Positions 50,160 through 56,645 of a DNA stretch of 56,645 nt are shown in pieces. The stretch comes from Myxococcota bacterium (lineage in GTDB: Bacteria; Myxococcota_C; UBA6777): positions 1-56,645 of the forward strand of contig JAKLKB010000029.1 of assembly GCA_023150835.1 (NCBI GenBank), given 5' to 3'. Each line of letters starts with the position of its first letter. Positions within the stretch are counted from its first letter, which is position 1. Both the position numbers and the translations under genes were made by a program. Below the pieces are notes generated by a model. The model did not search any database and was not told the DNA's origin. It was given only the letters and a program-made list of their open reading frames with translations.

Positions 50160-53066
50160 ATGCACCCTGCCATCCACACCACCGATCTCGCTCTTTTGCT
50201 GCGCTTACAAAACGAGATGTCTCCCGATCTCGACTCGCTGGCCTCCGATCTTGGAATCTCCCTCCCTCAACTCCAACAACGCCTGCGCTTCTTTCAAGAA
50301 CAAGGCTGGCTGCGTGGCTTCTTTGGCCAACTCCTTGGACGTCCTCTCGGACTCGATGTCACCGCCTTTGTCCTCTTGACCTGCCAACATTCCACCCTCT
50401 GGGACGAGATCTCCGCTCTCACCCTCACCGAAGACGAGATCCAAGAATGCCACACCCTTGGCGGCGAATGGACACACCTCCTCAAGATCCAAACCCCTTC
50501 CACCTCCTCCCTTGACGCCTTGATCCACCGCATCCAAGAGTGGCCCTCCATCCTACGCACACAAAACCTCGTCGTCATGGCCACACCCAAACAAACCACC
50601 TCCCTGCCTTTGGCCCTCTTGCCTACCGCACCCTCCTCCAACACAAATGCCCTCCCACACAACCCTCCCTCCACACAACATCCCACCCCTTCACAATCTC
50701 AGCTTCCCTCCACACAACATCCCACCCCTTCACAATCTCAGCTTCCCTCCACACAACATCCCACCCCTTCACAATCTCAGCCTCCCTCAACGCAAAAGCC
50801 CGTACCTTCACAATCTCAACCTCCCTCAACGCAAAAGCCCGCACCTTCACAATCTCAACCTCCCTCAACGCAAAAGCCCGCACCTTCACAATCTCAACCT
50901 CCCTCAACGCAAAAGCCCGCACCTTCACAATCTCAGCCTACATCCGCACAAAAGCCTGCACCTTCACAAACACAGATCCCTGCGGCTCCCCCTCTTTCCC
51001 AAACAGCCTCCCCGACCTCGAAGCCCACCGCCGCTTCTATCACGACAAGTAAAGCAACCTCCTATTACCCAGCAACCACCGCTCGTATCGCTGTCCAAGA
51101 AGCCGCCACAAACCCCGTGACGACTCCACCAGTCCCCGCCACCACACCTCCAACGGCTCCGCCCACCACAAACCCTTCATCCAGCGCTCTCCCCGCGCTT
51201 CCAGCACTCTCCTCCCCCTCCACAGCACTCCCCGCAATCCCCCCCTTCCCTTCCCTCTCCTCCCCCGCAGGAGTACTCTCCTCGACTCCCCATACACACC
51301 ACACTGCCCAACCACCCGCCGTATCCATCCGACCACCCTCCAGCACCTCGCTCCCTCAATCCACCGATGCCGCAGCCTCCGTACACCCCCCCCTCCGTGA
51401 TCCCCTTTCTTCTATCAGCGCCGCTGTCGATATCTTACTCCCCTCCATCGAGATCGATATGATCGGCGAATTGGATATCGCCACCCGCGCTGCCTCCAAT
51501 CCTCAACTCTACAACGCCGCCAAATCCAAAGATCGCGCTGCCTTCGCCTCTTCCGACTCCTTAAACGCCATCCACTCCCACACCAAAGACGACCTCGCCC
51601 TCGTCGACGCAACCCTCACCACCGACCTCACAAACCAAGACCTCGACGAAAACCACCACAGCGAACCCACTCCCCAACAAACCCACCACACAGCCCCTTC
51701 TCCCACACTTCACGCCAACACGACCGCCCCAACATCCACCACACCCTCCCCATCAACCACCACCACACCCTCCCCATCAACCACCACCACACCCTCCCCA
51801 TCAACCACCACCACACCCTCTCCATCGACTTCTGCCAGTCCCCCCGACTCGACCTCCGATCCCAAGATCCTCAACGAACGTCTGGCCTTCTTAAAGCGCA
51901 AACGCGACGCACAACACGACTCACGAGACGACTTGCCCTCAAAAGAATCCATCTCCTCGGTCTCTTCCGCCTCTCGTTCTTCGGATGCCGTTTCTATCGT
52001 CTCGCAATCTTCCTTGCCTTCGGCCTCTCCGTCCACGCAAAGCGCCGAGATCGGCGGTGTCTCGATATCTGCACATTCCCAAGGCTCCGTCTCCATAGAC
52101 GATCAGATCGCTTCGCTCCCTTCGGCTTTTGCAAACGATGCCCACGATCTCGAACCCTCCACCTTGGTCGCTCCTGCACCCGCCCTTCCGCCCCACGATT
52201 CGCCAAGCGAAACCCGACAAGACCTCTCCAGCATCGAACCCCCTCCCCTTCCAAGCGTCGATAGCACCAACCCCGGTGTCTTGCTCGCCTCCGTCGAGGC
52301 TTCCGCATGGCTGACACAAGGCCCCACAGAACCCGACGCTTGGGCTGACGAAGATCCCACCTTCGAAGTCATGATCGAATCCCTTGAAGTCGATGAACTC
52401 CGCATGGTCGAAGTCTTGAGCGCTGTCAAACGTATGTTTTGGTCCAAGCTCCGCGATCTCAGCTCCCAATGCTCCAACGAAAATGTGATCGCCTTCCTTC
52501 ACTCCTTGGATCTCTCCCCCATCCGCATGACCCTTCGCGAAACGGCCCAACAAGTCGTCGAAGAGATCGCCGAAGTCTACGCCCAAAAACTCGACGAGAT
52601 CGCCGATGCCCGCCAACTCGATGTCGCCTCCCGCGTACCCTATATCCTCGACCCAGAACGCCGCGATCGCATCGCCAGCGATATCCGAACCCCTTTCCGA
52701 GAATTTGTTGAGCGACTCGAACGCTTGGATCAAGCCCGTGATAGCATGCTGCTCTTGCTCAACGATCAGATCTCCGCTCAACTTTCTCGTCAAAAGCCCC
52801 TTCTCTCCGCCTCTTTGCTACACAAGCTCCAACGCGCCGAAGAACCCCGCAGCATCGAAACCGCTTGGGCCTTGTGGTTAGAAGCCTTGAAACGCGCCAT
52901 GACCCTCTACCAAGCCGAAGCTCCCGAGGAAACTGCACAGATGGTTCTTGCCCTCGAACAATTCATCTCCCAGTTTGAACCCACCTATAGCGCGATCTTA
53001 AACCGTATCTTGGAGATCTGGACCGACAAGTTGTTGCCCCCTCTTGAAGCACTGATCGATGCCTAA
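50160..53066 (+). CDS. Lrp/AsnC-like fusion protein with long low-complexity region
   Basis: 968 aa. The start at 50160 has GGGAG 6 nt upstream; the open frame upstream is not supported. Residues ~6-60 resemble an AsnC/Lrp helix-turn-helix (LLLRLQNEMSPDLDSLASDL, then RLRFFQEQGWLRGFFG). Residues ~65-145 resemble the ligand-sensing RAM domain (EDEIQECHTLGGEWTHLLKI...DALIHRIQEWPSI). A disordered region of ~550 residues follows, with eight 13-residue repeats (PPSTQKPAPSQSQ type) and SPSTTTTP repeats. The last ~230 residues are an all-helical domain I do not recognise (EVDELRMVEVLSAVKRMFWS...). Lrp proteins usually bind DNA and are ~150 aa, so this size is highly unusual. It lies between pilB and the rpoH-type gene on the same strand. 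Confidence 0.8.
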   Translation: MHPAIHTTDLALLLRLQNEMSPDLDSLASDLGISLPQLQQRLRFFQEQGWLRGFFGQLLGRPLGLDVTAFVLLTCQHSTLWDEISALTLTEDEIQECHTLGGEWTHLLKIQTPSTSSLDALIHRIQEWPSILRTQNLVVMATPKQTTSLPLALLPTAPSSNTNALPHNPPSTQHPTPSQSQLPSTQHPTPSQSQLPSTQHPTPSQSQPPSTQKPVPSQSQPPSTQKPAPSQSQPPSTQKPAPSQSQPPSTQKPAPSQSQPTSAQKPAPSQTQIPAAPPLSQTASPTSKPTAASITTSKATSYYPATTARIAVQEAATNPVTTPPVPATTPPTAPPTTNPSSSALPALPALSSPSTALPAIPPFPSLSSPAGVLSSTPHTHHTAQPPAVSIRPPSSTSLPQSTDAAASVHPPLRDPLSSISAAVDILLPSIEIDMIGELDIATRAASNPQLYNAAKSKDRAAFASSDSLNAIHSHTKDDLALVDATLTTDLTNQDLDENHHSEPTPQQTHHTAPSPTLHANTTAPTSTTPSPSTTTTPSPSTTTTPSPSTTTTPSPSTSASPPDSTSDPKILNERLAFLKRKRDAQHDSRDDLPSKESISSVSSASRSSDAVSIVSQSSLPSASPSTQSAEIGGVSISAHSQGSVSIDDQIASLPSAFANDAHDLEPSTLVAPAPALPPHDSPSETRQDLSSIEPPPLPSVDSTNPGVLLASVEASAWLTQGPTEPDAWADEDPTFEVMIESLEVDELRMVEVLSAVKRMFWSKLRDLSSQCSNENVIAFLHSLDLSPIRMTLRETAQQVVEEIAEVYAQKLDEIADARQLDVASRVPYILDPERRDRIASDIRTPFREFVERLERLDQARDSMLLLLNDQISAQLSRQKPLLSASLLHKLQRAEEPRSIETAWALWLEALKRAMTLYQAEAPEETAQMVLALEQFISQFEPTYSAILNRILEIWTDKLLPPLEALIDA
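50664..50975 (+). repeat. In-frame 39-nt minisatellite, eight units
   Basis: Eight 39-nt units encode a 13-residue Pro/Ser/Gln repeat in the Lrp-like protein. The first three (HPT variant) and the last ones (KPA variant) form two subfamilies, indicating stepwise expansion. Confidence 0.88.
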
Positions 53067-53158
53067 ACAAAGCCCTCGTCTCTTGCGCGTCTTTGAGGAT
53101 TTCTCTCTACAAAGTGCTTTTTCCTTGGCGTGTCGGGGTTTGAGCAAGGAGCGTTGGA

Positions 53159-54259
53159 ATGGATAAGCGAGCCAAAGCCCGCGAACAAAAACACAAACAT
53201 ACCACCGCATCTCCCAAAGAGATCGCGGAACATACCGAAGAACAACACACCGAAGAAGAACATCCCATCGAGATGTCGGATCAAGGCGACCACGCCTTGC
53301 TCGAAAGCCAAGACCTCAGCGCATTGATCGACCCCGATGACCACGACGATCTCTCTTCGATGCGACCTTCCCTGCCCGTCAAAGTCCACGAAGAAAAAGA
53401 CCTCTCCAATCAACTCGATCTCCTTCAAAAATACTTCCGTGAGATCCGCAAATATCCGCTCCTCACCAAAGAAGACGAGTACGACCTCGCCGTCCAATTC
53501 AGCGAAACAGGCGACCCCACCTTGGCTTTCCGCCTTACCACCTCCAACCTCCGCCTCGTCGTCAAGATCGCCATGGAATACCAAAGCGCCGTCGCCAACC
53601 TGCTCGACCTGATCCAAGAAGGAAACATCGGCCTGATGCAGGCCGTCAAAAAGTTCGACCCCTTCAAAGGCATCCGCCTTTCCTCCTACGCCCAATGGTG
53701 GATCCGCGCCTACATCCTTAAATACCTCGTCAACAACGCCCGCATGGTCAAAGTCGGGACCACCCAAGCCCAACGCAAACTCTTCTTCAATCTCCGCAAA
53801 GAAAAAGACCGACTCGAATCCATGGGCTTTAAGCCCGAACCTGCCCTGCTCGCCGAACGCTTGGATGTCCGTGTCGAAGAAGTCAACGAGATGGAACAAC
53901 GCCTCGCTCGCTCCGATGTCTCTCTCGATGCTCCCCTCGGTGATGACCAAAAAAGCCGTGTCTCCGACATGATGGCATCCGATGAAAAAAGCGTCGACGA
54001 ACGCGTCATCGAACACGAACTCCATCAACGCATTCGCGGCTTTATGAACGACTTCGCCAAAGGTCTCAAAGACCGCGAACGCATCATCTGGATCAAACGA
54101 CTCACCTCCGATGAACCCCTCACCCTCCAAGAGATCGGCGACCTCTTTGGCGTCACCCGCGAACGCGCCCGCCAAATCGAAAAAGATCTCACCCTCCGCT
54201 TCCGCGAGTATCTCCAAAAACATATGCCCGATCTGGATGCCTCCGACCTCCTGCCCTAG
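53159..54259 (+). CDS. rpoH: RpoH-type sigma factor with acidic N-terminal extension
   Basis: 366 aa (E. coli RpoH is 284). Start at 53159 has AAGGAG 7 nt upstream. An ~80-residue charged extension (Glu/His/Asp-rich) precedes sigma region 1.2. Region 2 has NLRLVVKIA, LLDLIQEGNIGLMQAVKKFDP and RLSSYAQWWIRAYILKYL. The RpoH-specific box QRKLFFNLRKEK is present, and region 4 has LTLQEIGDLFGVTRERARQIE. It directs RNA polymerase to heat-shock-type promoters in model organisms. Myxococcota carry several such paralogues (SigB/SigC-like), so this may serve development or stress instead; symbol assigned by family only. Confidence 0.85.
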   Translation: MDKRAKAREQKHKHTTASPKEIAEHTEEQHTEEEHPIEMSDQGDHALLESQDLSALIDPDDHDDLSSMRPSLPVKVHEEKDLSNQLDLLQKYFREIRKYPLLTKEDEYDLAVQFSETGDPTLAFRLTTSNLRLVVKIAMEYQSAVANLLDLIQEGNIGLMQAVKKFDPFKGIRLSSYAQWWIRAYILKYLVNNARMVKVGTTQAQRKLFFNLRKEKDRLESMGFKPEPALLAERLDVRVEEVNEMEQRLARSDVSLDAPLGDDQKSRVSDMMASDEKSVDERVIEHELHQRIRGFMNDFAKGLKDRERIIWIKRLTSDEPLTLQEIGDLFGVTRERARQIEKDLTLRFREYLQKHMPDLDASDLLP

Positions 54260-54469
54260 TACCCACCCCACTCCTATTCTCAAACAATCGTCCCAAGATG
54301 AGACGGACCTTCCCCCAAACACCTTCTCTCCTCGCTGTGGCGAATCCGCCTTGGCGAGGCTGTCGGAACAACGCCGCTTGTTCTTGGCGGGGCGGGTTGG
54401 CATGCTCTTTGGAGTGTTGTGGTGTCGAGAACACAAACACCTTGATACGGCAACAAAAAGGAGCGCGTC

Positions 54470-55414
54470 ATGGGAAAGATTATTCGGTGGGTTGGGCTGT
54501 CGGTGTGGGGATGGGCGGCGTGGACTTCGTGGGCTTTTGCGCAACCCCGCTTCCAAACGGGCGAATGGATGCGCTTCCAAGCCAAAGCAGGCGGCATCGA
54601 AGGCGGCGATCTGGTCGTGACGTTGAAACAAGCCCGTCAAACATGGCGCTCACAACGCCTCCAAGCCCACATCCAAGCCCGTACCAACAACTTCTTTGAC
54701 AAAGTCTATCGGATCAACAATACCTTCGAGAGCGACTTTGTGTTGGGTGCCACAGGGGCCTTCCGCGCCAAGGTCCACATCGATCAAGCCACATGGCAAC
54801 AAAAACAAGATGTCCTGTTTTCTGCTCGCGTGCATGGCACACACGAAACCTTGCTGCATCGCCAACGCATCCACTCAGCCCGCTCAAACGCTCGAATGGT
54901 CTTTGTCCAAGTTCCACCCCGCTCTCTCGGCGCAGAGCTTGTCTTTACCCGCACCAACTGGCATACCCAAAAAGGCCAGTGGCTTGCGCCCTACGAACAT
55001 CTGCACTATGTCCCACTCGATACGCACGATCTGGGCGGCTTGCTGTATTACACCCGAACGCTGCCCATGAAACAGGGACGCACCTTCCAAACGCACCTGT
55101 TTTCCGTGGGCTACGTCTGGAAAGTCCAAGGCGTTGTGGCTGGACACACCAAGATGACCTCGATCTTTGGTATTCGTGGTGCGTATCAGCTTCAAGCGCG
55201 GGCCTGTCACCTCAACAACCCCCAATACTGCCAGTCCATCACCGTCTGGCTCAGCGACGACCCCTTGCGTATCCCCCTCAAGATCGAAAGCCAAGTCCGT
55301 TTTCTTGGGGCTGTCACCGCAGAACTTGTGGGGTATCGCCGAAGTTATCGCAGCCCCAAACAGCTTTTGGCCCCACAACGGCGCTTTCCGCTACTGTTTG
55401 GCCGCAGTTTTTAA
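54470..55414 (+). CDS. DUF3108-family exported protein
   Basis: 314 aa. Start at 54470 with AAGGAG 6 nt upstream. Signal peptide of ~24 residues (WAAWTSWAFA/QPRF). The body has the DUF3108 pattern: GEWMRFQAKAGGIEGGDLVV at the start, VYRINNTFESDF, LYYTRTLPMKQG in the centre, and a final VWLSDDPLRIPLKIES followed by a terminal strand. Members are periplasmic or lipid-associated beta-rich proteins of unknown function. It follows the sigma gene and precedes the DUF4203-like gene in one direction. Confidence 0.85.
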   Translation: MGKIIRWVGLSVWGWAAWTSWAFAQPRFQTGEWMRFQAKAGGIEGGDLVVTLKQARQTWRSQRLQAHIQARTNNFFDKVYRINNTFESDFVLGATGAFRAKVHIDQATWQQKQDVLFSARVHGTHETLLHRQRIHSARSNARMVFVQVPPRSLGAELVFTRTNWHTQKGQWLAPYEHLHYVPLDTHDLGGLLYYTRTLPMKQGRTFQTHLFSVGYVWKVQGVVAGHTKMTSIFGIRGAYQLQARACHLNNPQYCQSITVWLSDDPLRIPLKIESQVRFLGAVTAELVGYRRSYRSPKQLLAPQRRFPLLFGRSF

Positions 55415-55500
55415 CAGGGTGCATCGCGGCACGCCGCAAACCTTCCGAACGCTACGAGACGCCAAAGATGCCCCCCCGCTCACCGACAAAAGGATCGACG

Positions 55501-56151
55501 ATGGAATCCGTTCATCCGCGTGCGCTTTTTTCCGTCCTCACCAACCTCATCCAAAACGCCTCCCAAGGCAACGAAGCCGCCTTTTTCCCACTTATGGGAG
55601 CTGTGCTGATCTGCGGCGTGGTCTATGCCTTCTTCGGGTACAAGGTCTACCGTTGGGTTCTCGCCCTCGCTGGCCTTGCCGCAGGTGGCGCGCTTGGCTA
55701 CTTCTTGGTCGACGCCGTCCCCGTCCAAGCCGCACAACCCGAACGCTTGCAACTCGCCGTCAGCGCTATCTTTGCCTTCGTCGGCCTCTTGATCGCCCCC
55801 AAACTCCTCCGCTTCTTTTCTTTTCTCCTTGGTGGCTTTGCCATCGGCCTCGCTGTCCACCCCGTCATCCCCCTGATCCCCAAACCCTACGGTTGGCTCG
55901 TCTTGCTCCTCACCTTCGCCGCTGGCGGCTTTATGGCCCTCCTCCTGATCCGACCCACCATGATCCTCGCCACCTCCATCGCTGGAAGTTATCTCCTCGC
56001 CTTCTGCCTCTTTCGCATGGCCATCCATTACCACGCCCTCCCCGAACGCTTTAACTTCCTCCTCTTCCACGTCTTTTGGGCCATCCTCGGCGTCTTCGCC
56101 CTCTCCTCTCAACTCCAACAACGCAGCCCCGCCCTCCTCGAAGACCGCTAA
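55501..56151 (+). CDS. DUF4203/TMEM198-like integral membrane protein
   Basis: 216 aa from ATG 55501 (AAAGGA 6 nt upstream); the frame is open far upstream inside the previous gene but without support. About seven membrane segments: VLICGVVYAFFGYKVYRWVL, LAGLAAGGALGYFLV, a pair around residues 88-125, LLLTFAAGGFMALLLI, and two at the C-terminus. The Gly-rich repeated hairpins fit DUF4203. It is inner-membrane by prediction; the function is unknown. It lies 86 bp after the DUF3108 gene on the same strand. Confidence 0.8.
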   Translation: MESVHPRALFSVLTNLIQNASQGNEAAFFPLMGAVLICGVVYAFFGYKVYRWVLALAGLAAGGALGYFLVDAVPVQAAQPERLQLAVSAIFAFVGLLIAPKLLRFFSFLLGGFAIGLAVHPVIPLIPKPYGWLVLLLTFAAGGFMALLLIRPTMILATSIAGSYLLAFCLFRMAIHYHALPERFNFLLFHVFWAILGVFALSSQLQQRSPALLEDR

Positions 56152-56192
56152 GTTTTTGTAGAGTTCCACCTCACGCGACACACTACCTACGA

Positions 56193-56645
56193 GTTGGAAA
56201 TCACACGGTGTTTCGTAGGGGCAGACAGGTGTGCCTGCCCGATCTCTGTTGCGTCGGTGACCTCTTCATCGCCATCTGTTTTGAACTAACCCCAACAACA
56301 GGGCAACCACAGGGGGTTGCCCCTACGTGTTGGAAATCACACGGTGTTTCGTAGGGGCAGACAGGTGTGCCTGCCCTCGCTCTGTTGCGTCGGTGACCTC
56401 TTCATCGCCATCTGTTTTGAACTAACCCCAACAACAGGGCAACCACAGGGGGTTGCCCCTACGTGTTGGAAATCACACGGTGTTTTGTAGGGGCAGGCCC
56501 CCGTGCCTGCCCGATCTCTGTTGCGTCGGTGACCTCTTCATCGCCATCTGTTTTGAACTAACCCCAACAACAGGGCAACCACAGGGGGTTGCCCCTACGT
56601 GTTGGAAATCACACGGTGTTTCGTAGGGGCAGGCCCCCGTGCCTG
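56193..56645 (+). repeat. 136-bp tandem repeat array running off the window
   Basis: Three full units start at 56193, 56329 and 56465, and a partial unit starts at 56601 and is cut by the window end. Each unit carries two hairpins: GGGCAG...CTGCCC, and GGGCAACC...GGTTGCCC. Units differ mainly near the first hairpin (AGACAGGTGTG or AGGCCCCCGTG). The GC-rich core resembles family A. No gene is visible in 56152-56645. Confidence 0.9.

Noticed and set aside
53063-54640. Long open frame antisense to the rpoH-type gene (525 codons)
   Set aside because: It mirrors the sigma factor codons, is rich in Asp/Glu/Phe as expected for antisense shadows, and has no family signature.

Overview
The window looks like a chromosomal segment of a Myxococcota-type (former deltaproteobacterial) organism with moderately high GC. 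The evidence is indirect. Two secreted proteins end in MYXO-CTERM-like tails (Cys, hydrophobic stretch, Arg cluster). There are many lipoproteins with acidic Ala/Glu/Pro linkers, very long Cys-repeat lipoproteins, a MopE-like/NHL lipoprotein, an AgmX/PglI-like C-terminal domain, a Ser/Thr kinase, a PilB ATPase and an extended RpoH-type sigma factor. I found no rRNA, tRNA or CRISPR array. Several genes appear to start at TTG or GTG.

Layout. 0.2-9 kb is a surface/secretion block: FG-GAP/ASPIC-UnbV lipoprotein, pectinacetylesterase-like lipoprotein, MYXO-CTERM protein and Cys-rich trypsin-like protease. 9-26.4 kb is mostly housekeeping mixed with unknowns: glk, a repeat-helix protein, a HEAT+DUF1460 protein, coaBC followed by a VapBC-like toxin-antitoxin pair, a ChaN-like/AgmX-like fusion, pgk-tpiA-secG with a good sigma70-like promoter, an RNase HI-family protein, a penicillin acylase-family protein and a methyltransferase. 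25-34 kb is the plastic part: MITE-like repeats, a tandem hairpin array, a cytosine-5 methyltransferase with an overlapping putative NotI-like endonuclease, hipBA between ~132-bp direct repeats, an M23 peptidase whose 3' end runs into one of those repeats, and a Xer recombinase. 34-44 kb has giant Cys-repeat and NHL lipoproteins, a nuclease lipoprotein, birA and a putative outer-membrane protein. 44.5-56 kb has a Ser/Thr kinase with a GspE/MshEN-like N-terminus, ribF, pilB, an Lrp/AsnC-like fusion protein, an rpoH-type sigma gene, a DUF3108 protein and a DUF4203-like membrane protein.

Two themes stand out. First, at least three families of short dispersed elements occupy the intergenic spaces. 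Family A is ~100-140 bp with imperfect terminal inverted repeats. Family B is ~135-167 bp, and one copy still has perfect 15-bp inverted ends and a 6-bp target duplication. Family C is ~132 bp, in two copies flanking hipBA. Second, at least six genes carry different in-frame minisatellites (18, 21, 27, 33 or 39 nt units) that encode Pro/Ser/Thr-rich linkers, including an unusual SecG with fifteen heptapeptide repeats. The best candidates for undescribed biology are the MshEN-like/kinase fusion beside pilB, the 968-aa Lrp-like fusion, the repeat-tailed SecG, and the repeat-flanked R-M/hipBA region.
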